From contig JAUNRP010000030.1 in the NCBI GenBank assembly GCA_030544165.1, positions 1-12,435 of the forward strand: a DNA stretch of 12,435 bases, given 5' to 3'. Shown piece by piece: positions 6,667 through 12,435 of the stretch. This DNA is from a bacterium. GTDB taxonomy: Bacteria > Actinomycetota > Actinomycetes > Actinomycetales > Actinomycetaceae. The notes beneath the pieces are model-generated. The model did no database searches. It was given only the letters and a program-made list of their open reading frames with translations, and was not told the DNA's origin. How positions within the stretch are numbered: position 1 is the first letter of the stretch; every line of letters begins with the position of its first letter. Both the position numbers and the translations under genes were made by a program.

Positions 6667-7452
6667 CCTGAGGGTCCGCTGCGGGTCCTGCCCAAGGTAC
6701 TTCCGCGCGAAGTCGAGGGACCGCGCGAGGTCATCATCCCGCCGCGGGGTGGACTTGCCCCGGGTGATGACCTCCACGCAGACCTGACCCTGGAAATTGC
6801 GCTGGGCAAGGAGCTGCAGCACCTCTGCGGCACGCTGGTTCCCATCCCCCGGCACCAGGTGCTCGTCCTTGAAGTTGTTCTTCCCGTCCGTGAGGTGGAG
6901 GTGCTTGAGCCGGTCCCCCAACTCGATCGCCATCGCGAGCCCATCGGAGCGGGAGGTGGCCGCATGGGAGAGGTCCAATGTGACGGACGGGTAGGGCAGG
7001 GAGATCGGATCCCAGTGGGGCCGGTAGATCACCCAGTCCTTGGCAACGCGCCAGGGGTACATGTTCTCCACCGCGAGGACCACCCCGCTCTCCCGCTCGC
7101 GCTCGGCCACGCCCTCCACGAACTCGCTGTGGTAGGGGCGCTGCCAGAGGAACGGCGGGTGGAGGACCACCACCTCTGCGCCCACCGCCTTGGCGAGAGC
7201 CACGGAGCGATCCACCTTCTCCCACGCCTTGCCCCACACCCGCTGGGTGAAGAACAACGTGGGCGCGTGGATCGAGGAGACGGGCAACTGGTACGCGTTG
7301 ACCAGGTCCACGAGCTCCACCGCATCGCGTGAGGTGGGGTCCATGACCATCACCTCCACGCCGTCGTAGCCGAGATCGCGGGCGAGGGCGAAGGTGAGTT
7401 CGACCCCGCCCGGGTACACGGACGAGGTCGAGAGCGTCACCGGGATGGCCAC
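6664..7452 (-). CDS. sugar phosphate isomerase/epimerase-like TIM-barrel protein
   Basis: 262 aa protein of the AP endonuclease 2/xylose isomerase-like TIM-barrel superfamily; the substrate is unknown. Conserved barrel-mouth residues that could bind a metal can be seen on successive strands: H in SSIHAPTL, H in VVVLHPPF, E in LAVENMYP, D and H in VTLDLSHA, H and D in HLHLTDG, and E in VCVEVITRG. The length is normal and no signal peptide is present. The start is GTG 7452, six bases after TAGGCT; GGAG lies only two bases from the GTG, so leaderless initiation fits better than a ribosome site. The gene follows the GSP17M-like gene by 9 bp and precedes the GNAT gene by 38 bp, all on the minus strand, so partial co-transcription is possible. 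A DNA-repair AP endonuclease is less likely given the short length. Confidence 0.85.
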   Translation of the reverse strand: MAIPVTLSTSSVYPGGVELTFALARDLGYDGVEVMVMDPTSRDAVELVDLVNAYQLPVSSIHAPTLFFTQRVWGKAWEKVDRSVALAKAVGAEVVVLHPPFLWQRPYHSEFVEGVAERERESGVVLAVENMYPWRVAKDWVIYRPHWDPISLPYPSVTLDLSHAATSRSDGLAMAIELGDRLKHLHLTDGKNNFKDEHLVPGDGNQRAAEVLQLLAQRNFQGQVCVEVITRGKSTPRRDDDLARSLDFARKYLGQDPQRTLR

Positions 7453-7458
7453 AGCTCC

Positions 7459-7464
7459 AGCCTA
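7459..7464 (-). promoter_or_regulatory. TANNNT -10-like box before the TIM-barrel gene
   Basis: TAGGCT on the minus strand followed by GGAGCT (6 nt) and GTG 7452. Its first three bases (7462-7464) are the TAG stop codon of the preceding GSP17M-like gene. It is consistent with a leaderless transcript beginning at the G of GTG. Confidence 0.5.
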
Positions 7465-8115
7465 TGCGCTAGGCGCGCGGCGCGTCCCCGGGCTGGGTGG
7501 GCTGAGGCGGGTTCTCGCCGAAATCTGGCGCACCCTCACGAATTTCTGGCGAACCCTCACGGTGGTCTGCGGGGTGGCGCTCGCCGTGCGGCCGCGGTGG
7601 GTCAGGTCCACCTCGCGCACCGGCGCGCCGCCCTGCGCGATCACGCCCTTCGAGGCAAGCAGCTCCTTCGCGCGCCCCACGTGCTCGGTGGCGCACTGGA
7701 GGCCGTAGCGGGTGGCCACCACGCCCTGCCCGGTGGAGGAGAAGTCCCGCTGCCCGCCGGACATCGCGTACAGCAGCCCCTGCATGAGCGCGAAGCCGAT
7801 CGCGCCGGCCAGCATCCACACGAGCAGCAGCGACCACGGCGCATCCGGGATCAGCAGCACGAAGAACAGCGAGAGCATCAGCCCGAAGAACGCACCCGAG
7901 AGCGCGCCGGAGAGCAGCACCTTCACCCACGTCACGCGGCCGGTCACGCGCTCCACCATCTTCAGGTCGGTGCCCACGATGGTGAGGGCCTCCACCGGGA
8001 ACTCGGCGTCCGCGAGCGTGTCCACCGCCTTGGAGGCGTCCAGGTACTTCTCGAACGAGGCGATCTCGGTGCCCACGGGCACCACCGGGATGGTGGGGTT
8101 GGTCATCTGTGTCAT
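7462..8115 (-). CDS. general stress protein 17M-like domain membrane protein
   Basis: 217 aa. Residues about 17-60 (ASFEKYLDASKAVDTLADAEFPVEALTIVGTDLKMVERV) match the general stress protein 17M/YflT-type domain. Two membrane helices follow at about 64-86 and 90-115 (LLSGALSGAFFGLMLSLFFV and WSLLLVWMLAGAIGFALMQ). A soluble tail (ATRYGLQCATEHVGRAKELLASKGV) follows. The last 35 residues or so include VRVRQKFVRVRQIS, encoded by a 21-bp tandem repeat, and look like a non-native extension. ATG 8115 was chosen because homologous sequence begins just after it and a CATAAT box lies 7 nt upstream; ATG 8106 is an alternative. The long upstream open frame lacks family sequence. It is divergent from the MgtE-like gene, with 73 bp between starts. 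The molecular function is unknown; stress or ion homeostasis is inferred from context. Confidence 0.85.
   Translation of the reverse strand: MTQMTNPTIPVVPVGTEIASFEKYLDASKAVDTLADAEFPVEALTIVGTDLKMVERVTGRVTWVKVLLSGALSGAFFGLMLSLFFVLLIPDAPWSLLLVWMLAGAIGFALMQGLLYAMSGGQRDFSSTGQGVVATRYGLQCATEHVGRAKELLASKGVIAQGGAPVREVDLTHRGRTASATPQTTVRVRQKFVRVRQISARTRLSPPSPGTRRAPSA
7509..7561 (-). repeat. 21-bp tandem repeat within an imperfect inverted repeat
   Basis: Two 21-bp copies at 7520-7540 and 7541-7561 share TCTGGCG(A/C)ACCCTCACG (17 of 21 positions identical overall). The same stretch also forms a hairpin: GGGTT 7509-7513, CGCC 7516-7519 and GAAAT 7520-7524 pair with ATTTC 7542-7546, GGCG 7548-7551 and AACCC 7552-7556, with small bulges and a 17-nt loop. 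It lies in the last codons of the GSP17M-like gene. Confidence 0.75.
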
Positions 8116-8122
8116 GCCCCTG

Positions 8123-8128
8123 ATTATG
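8123..8128 (-). promoter_or_regulatory. -10-like box before the GSP17M-like gene
   Basis: CATAAT on the minus strand (five of six matches to TATAAT), seven bases before ATG 8115. It fits the leaderless spacing seen at other genes here. Confidence 0.4.
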
Positions 8129-8175
8129 GTGAGAAAACCGCCCACTCGCGCGCGGGCACGCGTTCGCCGAGCGCA

Positions 8176-8181
8176 TAGGCT
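8176..8181 (+). promoter_or_regulatory. TANNNT -10-like box before the MgtE-like gene
   Basis: TAGGCT, identical to the box of the TIM-barrel gene, followed by AGGAGCC (7 nt) and ATG 8189. The AGGAG is only two bases from the ATG, so leaderless initiation is more likely than ribosome-site use. No clear -35 is visible. Confidence 0.5.
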
Positions 8182-8188
8182 AGGAGCC

Positions 8189-9463
8189 ATGACCATCACG
8201 GCCCGCACCTCCGCCCCCGCGCGCGTGTTCATCGCGCGGCTCGTGGGCACCTCGGTGTTCGACCCGCTCGGCGACGAGGTGGGCAAGGTCCACGACGTGG
8301 TCACCATCATCCGCCCCACCGGCGCCCCCCGCGTGGTGGGCCTCGTGGTGGAGGTGGTGGGCCGCCGCCGCGTCTTCCTCCCCCTCACCCGCGTCACCGG
8401 GATCGAACCGGGCTCCGTCATCTCCACCGGCCTGCTCAACATGCGCCGCTTCGAGCAGCGCACGGTGGAGACGCTCGTGGTCTCCGAGCTCCTGGACCGC
8501 ACCGTGGACCTCACGGACGGCTCCGGCCGCGTGGTCATCGAGGACGTGGCCATGGAGCAGCAGCGCTCCCGCGACTGGGTCCTCACCCAACTGTTCGTCC
8601 GCCGCCGCGAGGGCAGCAAGCTGTTCCGCCGCGGGGACACCTCCCTCATCTCCGTCGACGACGTGCGCGGACTTGGTCCGTCCGCCGAGACCCAGGGGGC
8701 TACTTCGCTCCTCGCCACCCTGGGGGACCTGAAGGCCGCCGACCTCGCCGATGTCCTCCACGACCTCCCTGAGGCCCGCAGGCTGGAGGTGGCCAAGGAG
8801 CTGGACAACGAACGCCTCGCGGACGTCCTCGAGGAACTGGGGGATGACGACCGGGTGGAGATCCTTTCCGGCCTGGATGTCTCCCGCGCCGCGGATGTCC
8901 TGGACGTGATGCAACCCGATGACGCCGCGGACCTCGTGGCCGAACTCCCCGAGCACCAGGCCAGCCAGCTCCTGGAGCTCATGGAGCCGGAGGAGGCCGA
9001 GGACGTCCGGCGCCTGCTCGCCTACGAGGAGGACGAGGCGGGCGGCCTCATGACCACCGAGCCGCTCATCCTGCCTCCGGAGGCCACCATCGCCACCGCG
9101 CTCGCCCACGCCCGCCGCCAGGACGTGCCCCCCGCGCTGGCCGCGATGGTGATCGTGGCCCGCCCGCCCCTGGAGACCCCCACGGGCCGCTTCCTCGGCG
9201 TGCTGCACCTGCAACGGGCGCTGCGCGAGCCCCCCAACGAGCCGATCGGCAAGCACCTGGACACGGACCTCGAGGCGGTCCTCGCCACCGATTCCCTGCA
9301 GCGGGTCACCCGCATGCTCGCCACCTACAACCTCACCATGGTGCCCGTGGTGGACGACGACCGCCGCGTGCTCGGCGCCATCTCCGTGGACGACGTCCTG
9401 GACGCCCTCCTCCCGGAGAACTGGCGCGATATCGATGACCACGAGGAGGGACGTCATGGCTGA
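8189..9463 (+). CDS. MgtE-like cytoplasmic protein: PRC-barrel, MgtE_N and CBS domains, no membrane domain
   Basis: 424 aa. Residues about 13-100 (RLVGTSVFDPLGDEVGKVHD...VVGRRRVFLPL) resemble a PRC-barrel, with a second similar module to about 160. Residues about 175-285 are the helical-repeat MgtE N-terminal domain (LADVLHDLPEARR, LADVLEELGDDDRVEIL, AADVLDVMQPDDAADL). Residues about 285-410 are a CBS pair (GGLMTTEPLIL...VPVVDDDRRVLGAISVDDVLDAL). The transmembrane channel domain of true MgtE magnesium channels is missing; the protein ends NWRDIDDHEEGRHG with a normal stop. It is therefore better viewed as a Mg2+- or nucleotide-sensing partner than as a transporter. The neighbouring DUF1003 gene overlaps by 8 bp and supplies membrane helices. 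The start is ATG 8189; the frame is open upstream but lacks domain sequence. The domain call is strong and the role is inferred. Confidence 0.9.
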   Translation: MTITARTSAPARVFIARLVGTSVFDPLGDEVGKVHDVVTIIRPTGAPRVVGLVVEVVGRRRVFLPLTRVTGIEPGSVISTGLLNMRRFEQRTVETLVVSELLDRTVDLTDGSGRVVIEDVAMEQQRSRDWVLTQLFVRRREGSKLFRRGDTSLISVDDVRGLGPSAETQGATSLLATLGDLKAADLADVLHDLPEARRLEVAKELDNERLADVLEELGDDDRVEILSGLDVSRAADVLDVMQPDDAADLVAELPEHQASQLLELMEPEEAEDVRRLLAYEEDEAGGLMTTEPLILPPEATIATALAHARRQDVPPALAAMVIVARPPLETPTGRFLGVLHLQRALREPPNEPIGKHLDTDLEAVLATDSLQRVTRMLATYNLTMVPVVDDDRRVLGAISVDDVLDALLPENWRDIDDHEEGRHG

Positions 9464-10067
9464 CCGCCTGGACACTCCCCGCGAGTCCCGCTTCCGACTC
9501 CCCCGCTTCAACCTGCAGTCCGAGCCCGTCAGCCGGGTGGCGGAGGGGATCGCCCGCTTCACGGGCACCGCCCAGTTCCTCGTGTGGCTCACCGTGTTCG
9601 TGGTGATCTGGCTGGCGTGGAACACGTTCGCCCCGCAGGACCTCCGCTTCGACTCCGCGGCCCTCGGCTTCACGGCCCTGACCCTGATGCTCTCCCTGCA
9701 GGCCTCCTACGCGGCACCGCTCATCCTGCTCGCCCAGAACCGCCAGGACCAGCGTGATCGCGTGCTCGCCGAGCAGGACCGCCAGCGCGCCGAACGCAAC
9801 CTGGCGGACACCGAGTACCTCGCCCGCGAACTCGCCTCACTCCGCATGGCGCTCGGCGAGGTGGCCACCCGCGACTACGTCCGCGGCGAACTCCGCGACC
9901 TCATGACCGATCTCGTCTCCGATCGGGACGAACGAGACGAGCGGTTCCGCGAGGAGTTCCTCGCGCTCCTGCGCCCCACGGAGGGTGGGGACGACGGCGG
10001 AACCCGGGCTGCGTCGTCGGGCACCGGGGGCGAGGGCGGCGAGGGGACGCCACCGGCGGACAGGTAG
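9456..10067 (+). CDS. DUF1003 family membrane protein
   Basis: 203 aa. Two membrane helices, about residues 40-57 (FLVWLTVFVVIWLAWNTF) and 72-96 (ALTLMLSLQASYAAPLILLAQNR), form the DUF1003 core, including the conserved ASYAAPLILLAQNRQ ending. A charged, probably coiled-coil stretch (QDQRDRVLAEQDRQRAERN, about 97-125) and an acidic/Gly-rich disordered tail follow. Start ATG 9456 lies 5 bases after GAGGAGGG and overlaps the end of the MgtE-like gene by 8 bp (ATGGCTGA), indicating translational coupling. The in-frame ATG at 9435 is a less likely start. Function is unknown; the tight coupling to an MgtE_N/CBS protein lacking its own membrane domain suggests that they act together at the membrane. 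Confidence 0.9.
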   Translation: MADRLDTPRESRFRLPRFNLQSEPVSRVAEGIARFTGTAQFLVWLTVFVVIWLAWNTFAPQDLRFDSAALGFTALTLMLSLQASYAAPLILLAQNRQDQRDRVLAEQDRQRAERNLADTEYLARELASLRMALGEVATRDYVRGELRDLMTDLVSDRDERDERFREEFLALLRPTEGGDDGGTRAASSGTGGEGGEGTPPADR

Positions 10068-10070
10068 GAT
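10065..10070 (+). promoter_or_regulatory. TANNNT -10-like box before mrp
   Basis: TAGGAT followed by CGGGGGC (7 nt) and ATG 10078. Its TAG (10065-10067) is the stop codon of the DUF1003 gene. The G-run ends one base before the ATG, too close for a ribosome site, so a leaderless mrp transcript is likely. Confidence 0.5.
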
Positions 10071-10077
10071 CGGGGGC

Positions 10078-11208
10078 ATGTCCCTTCCTACTGCCGAGGC
10101 CGTGCGAACGGCGCTCGAGACCGTCAATGACCCCGAGATCCGCCGCCCCATCACGGAGCTGGACATGGTCCGCTCCGTGGAGATCGGTGAGGACGGGATC
10201 GTGGTGGTGGGGATCGATCTGACCACGGCGGGCTGCCCGCTGAAGGACACGATTGCCCGCGATGTGCGCGCGGCGGTGAGCGAGCTCGAGGGCGTCGCCG
10301 GGGTGGAGGTGGCGATGGGCGTGATGAGCGAGGAGCAGCGCGCGGAGCTGCGCACCAAGCTGCGGGGCGGCACGCCCGAGCCGGTGATCCCGTTCAACCA
10401 GCCCGGCAACCTGACGCGCGTCTACGCGATCACGTCCGGGAAGGGCGGGGTGGGCAAGTCCTCCGTGACGGCCAACCTCGCGGCGGCGCTGGCCGCGAAG
10501 GGCCTCAAGGTGGGCGTGGTGGACGCGGACATCTACGGCTTCTCCATCCCCCGCATGCTCGGCGTGGAGCACCCGCCCACCAAGCTGGACGACATGATCG
10601 TGCCGCCCGTGGCGCGCGACGTGAAGGTGATCTCGATCGGCATGTTCGCCGCGCCCGGGACCCCGATCGTGTGGCGCGGGCCCATGCTGCACCGGGCGCT
10701 CCAGCAGTTCTTCGGGGACGTGTTCTGGGGCGATCTGGACGTGCTCCTGCTCGATCTGCCGCCCGGCACCGGGGACATCGCGATCTCGGTGGCCCAGCTC
10801 GTGCCCAAGTCCGAGATCATCGTGGTCACCACCCCGCAGGCGGCGGCGGCCGAGGTGGCGCAGCGGGCGGGGGCGCTTGCGGCACAGACCCGCCAGAACG
10901 TGGTGGGCGTGATCGAGAACATGAGCTGGATGGAGACCCCGGACGGCGGGCGCCTCGAGCTGTTCGGCTCCGGCGGCGGGGAGGACGTGGCGCGCTCGCT
11001 CTCCGAGGCGCTCGGTTACGAGGTGCCCGTGATGGCCCAGGTCCCCATCGATGTGCGGCTGCGCGAGGGCGCGGACTCCGGCGAGCCGGTGGTGATCGGC
11101 CACCCGGACTCCGCGGCGGCCATGGCCCTGCAGGCGGTGGCGGACTCCCTCACGGCCCGTGCCCGCGGCCTCGCCGGGCGCCAGCTCGGCATCACCCCCA
11201 CCACCTAG
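10078..11208 (+). CDS. mrp: Mrp/ApbC family P-loop ATPase (iron-sulfur carrier-like)
   Basis: 376 aa cytoplasmic ATPase of the Mrp/NBP35 family, whose members carry or deliver Fe-S clusters. Residues 1-95 are a MIP18/DUF59 domain with the TTAGCPL motif (C53). The P-loop domain begins near 113, with the deviant Walker A SGKGGVGKSS at 120-129, then VDADIYGFSIPRMLG, GPMLHRALQQF and the Walker B-like LLLDLPPGTGD. The family's usual CxxC after the NMS motif is missing: here it reads ENMSWMETPDGGRLELFGSGGG, and C53 is the only cysteine in the protein. Start ATG 10078 is set by the TAGGAT box and the domain start. It is followed 19 bp downstream by tatB on the same strand. Mrp next to TatB, HtrA and MgtE-like genes is a known actinobacterial neighbourhood. 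Confidence 0.95.
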   Translation: MSLPTAEAVRTALETVNDPEIRRPITELDMVRSVEIGEDGIVVVGIDLTTAGCPLKDTIARDVRAAVSELEGVAGVEVAMGVMSEEQRAELRTKLRGGTPEPVIPFNQPGNLTRVYAITSGKGGVGKSSVTANLAAALAAKGLKVGVVDADIYGFSIPRMLGVEHPPTKLDDMIVPPVARDVKVISIGMFAAPGTPIVWRGPMLHRALQQFFGDVFWGDLDVLLLDLPPGTGDIAISVAQLVPKSEIIVVTTPQAAAAEVAQRAGALAAQTRQNVVGVIENMSWMETPDGGRLELFGSGGGEDVARSLSEALGYEVPVMAQVPIDVRLREGADSGEPVVIGHPDSAAAMALQAVADSLTARARGLAGRQLGITPTT

Positions 11209-11227
11209 AGCGCGGAGGGCGGGCGCC

Positions 11228-11614
11228 ATGGGCATCAACGGCTGGGAGGCCCTCGTCCTCCTGCTCGTGGTGCTGCTCGTGGTGGGCCCGGACAAGCTCC
11301 CCGAGATCACCCACCAGGTGGCGGGCTGGATCAACTCCGCGCGCGAGTTCCTGCGCGGGGCCAGGGAGTCCGTCTCCCGCGAGCTCGGCGAGGACCTGGA
11401 CCTCGGCTCGCTCGATCCGCGTCAGTACGATCCGCGCCGCGTGGTCCGCGATGCCCTGTTCGACGACGCGCCCGCCTCGCGCGGTGGGCGCGGTGGCCCC
11501 GGCGGCTCGCGTCCCGTGGGGCCCCGCATGTGGGAGCGCGGCTCGGGCTCGGGCGCTGCGGGCGGGGGTGGCACCGCGGCCGGGGGCGCACCGTTCGACC
11601 ACGAGGCGACCTAG
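11228..11614 (+). CDS. tatB: Sec-independent (Tat) translocase subunit TatB
   Basis: 128 aa. One N-terminal membrane helix (about residues 6-20, WEALVLLLVVLLVVG) followed by the GPDKLPE hinge and an amphipathic helix (ITHQVAGWINSAREFLRGARESVSREL) is the TatA/B layout. GP rather than FG at the hinge and the conserved Glu at residue 7 favour TatB, which binds twin-arginine substrates together with TatC. The C-terminal 50 residues are Gly/Pro/Ala-rich and probably disordered, typical of actinobacterial TatB. GGAGGG lies about 8 bases before ATG 11228. It follows mrp by 19 bp and is probably co-transcribed with it. Its TAG stop shares the palindrome CTAG with the stop of the convergent HtrA gene, a 4-bp overlap. 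Confidence 0.9.
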   Translation: MGINGWEALVLLLVVLLVVGPDKLPEITHQVAGWINSAREFLRGARESVSRELGEDLDLGSLDPRQYDPRRVVRDALFDDAPASRGGRGGPGGSRPVGPRMWERGSGSGAAGGGGTAAGGAPFDHEAT

Positions 11615-12435
11615 TTGGCCTGACGCTCCCCGAGCACGATGGGGATCTGGATCTCCTCGCCATCGCGGAGGATGTCGAGGGTGACGGTGTCCCCCGGCGC
11701 GTGCGAGCGGACGGTCACGATCACCTCGTCCGGGCTGGTCACCGGCCTGCCGTCCAGGCGGAGGATGATGTCACCCGGCTCGACCCCGGCCTCCTCCCCC
11801 GGCCCATCCGGCGTGATCGCGGGCGTGCCGTCCTGACCGGCGCCCGGTGAGACGAGGACGCCCTCCCCCATGTGGCGGCCATCGAGGAGGACACCGATGA
11901 TCGGGTAGGTGGCGTGGCCGAGCGTGATGAGCTGCTCGGTGGTGCGCTCCACCTGGTTGGCGGGGATGGCGAATCCGAGTCCGATCGAGCCCGTGGCCCG
12001 GGACGCCCCCGGGGGCTGCGCGATCGCGGAGTTGATGCCGATCACCTCGCCGCTCATGTTCACGAGCGGGCCGCCGGAGTTGCCCGGGTTGATGGCCGCA
12101 TCGGTCTGGATGGCGTTGATGTAGGAGACCTCCTGCGCGGAGCCGGCCGTGACGGCGCGGTTGAGCGCGGAGACGATCCCGGAGGTGACGGTCCCATCGA
12201 GTCCGAGCGGTGCGCCCACCGCCACCACCGGATCGCCCACCACCACCTCGGCGGAGTCGGCGAGTGGGAGTGGAACGAGGTCGGTGCGGTCCACCTGCAG
12301 CACGGCGATGTCGTAGTCCTGGGTGCGCCCCACCACGGTGGCGTCCTGGACGTCACCGTCCGAGAACGTCACCTGGATGGTGGCGCCCGGATTGTCCGCG
12401 CCCGCGGCGATCACGTGGTTGTTGGTGACCAGGTA
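11611..12435 (-). CDS. HtrA/DegP-like S1C serine protease, partial (5' end outside window)
   Basis: Envelope quality-control protease; 274 C-terminal residues are visible and the N-terminus, including any membrane anchor, lies beyond the window edge. The catalytic triad is complete when numbered from the first visible residue: H7 (VTNNHVIAAG), D42 (DYDIAVLQV) and S120 (INPGNSGGPLV). A C-terminal PDZ domain covers about residues 180-272 (GVLLDGRHMGEGVLVS, GVEPGDIILRLDGRPVTSPDE). In actinobacteria HtrA is often anchored and encoded near sigE/rseA and tatB; here it converges on tatB and the two genes overlap by 4 bp at CTAG. No terminator is visible between them. Confidence 0.95.
   Translation of the reverse strand, partial: YLVTNNHVIAAGADNPGATIQVTFSDGDVQDATVVGRTQDYDIAVLQVDRTDLVPLPLADSAEVVVGDPVVAVGAPLGLDGTVTSGIVSALNRAVTAGSAQEVSYINAIQTDAAINPGNSGGPLVNMSGEVIGINSAIAQPPGASRATGSIGLGFAIPANQVERTTEQLITLGHATYPIIGVLLDGRHMGEGVLVSPGAGQDGTPAITPDGPGEEAGVEPGDIILRLDGRPVTSPDEVIVTVRSHAPGDTVTLDILRDGEEIQIPIVLGERQAN

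Noticed and set aside
7712..8188. Upstream extension of the MgtE-like frame
   Set aside because: Antisense to the GSP17M-like gene and without family sequence; ATG 8189 has a TANNNT box in front.
8116..8982. N-terminal extension of the GSP17M-like frame (Ser/Arg/Thr-rich)
   Set aside because: It is antisense to the MgtE-like gene and has no domain; the true start is at 8115.
8180..9673. 497-codon minus-strand frame opposite the MgtE-like and DUF1003 genes
   Set aside because: His/Glu/Gly-rich antisense shadow; the plus-strand frames carry recognisable domains.
9901..11334. 477-codon minus-strand frame opposite mrp and tatB
   Set aside because: His/Arg-rich antisense shadow of strongly conserved plus-strand genes.

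Overview
The window is a stretch of chromosome from a high-GC Gram-positive actinobacterium, probably a member of the Micrococcales or a related order. The grounds are strong G/C third-position bias, GTG starts, several start codons sitting 6-7 nt after a TANNNT hexamer (the leaderless-transcript pattern common in Actinobacteria), and a conserved actinobacterial group of MgtE-N/CBS protein, DUF1003 protein, Mrp, TatB and HtrA. The species cannot be fixed from the sequence.

Left part (1-3080): a partial secreted protein with a PTEE-repeat tail (minus strand, cut by the window edge), pyridoxamine 5'-phosphate oxidase pdxH (minus), and a divergent aminopeptidase P (plus). Middle part (3081-6126) looks accessory and has visibly lower GC: an AAA_14/DUF4143 ATPase preceded by two 15-bp direct repeats at 22-bp period, a convergent gene for a small secreted protein of unknown function, and, divergent from that, a regulator carrying an N-terminal TrmB-like HTH and a C-terminal LuxR-type HTH.

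Right part (6127-12435) is core-like. On the minus strand lie a general-stress-protein-17M-like membrane protein, a TIM-barrel sugar phosphate isomerase/epimerase-like protein and a GNAT acetyltransferase. Divergent from these are an MgtE-like protein without a membrane domain (PRC-barrel + MgtE_N + CBS), an overlapping DUF1003 membrane protein, the Mrp/ApbC P-loop ATPase and TatB. HtrA (minus, cut by the right edge) converges on tatB, and the two stop codons share one CTAG.

Themes: (i) regulation by short TANNNT boxes, three of which begin with the TAG stop codon of the preceding gene; (ii) a possible magnesium/envelope-stress module (GSP17M-like, MgtE_N/CBS, DUF1003) beside envelope export and quality-control genes (TatB, HtrA); (iii) an inserted-looking ATPase/secreted protein/regulator block. 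No RNA genes, insertion sequences, CRISPR arrays or attachment sites were recognised. No intergenic gap exceeds 300 bases; the longest is 154 bp (5001-5154).
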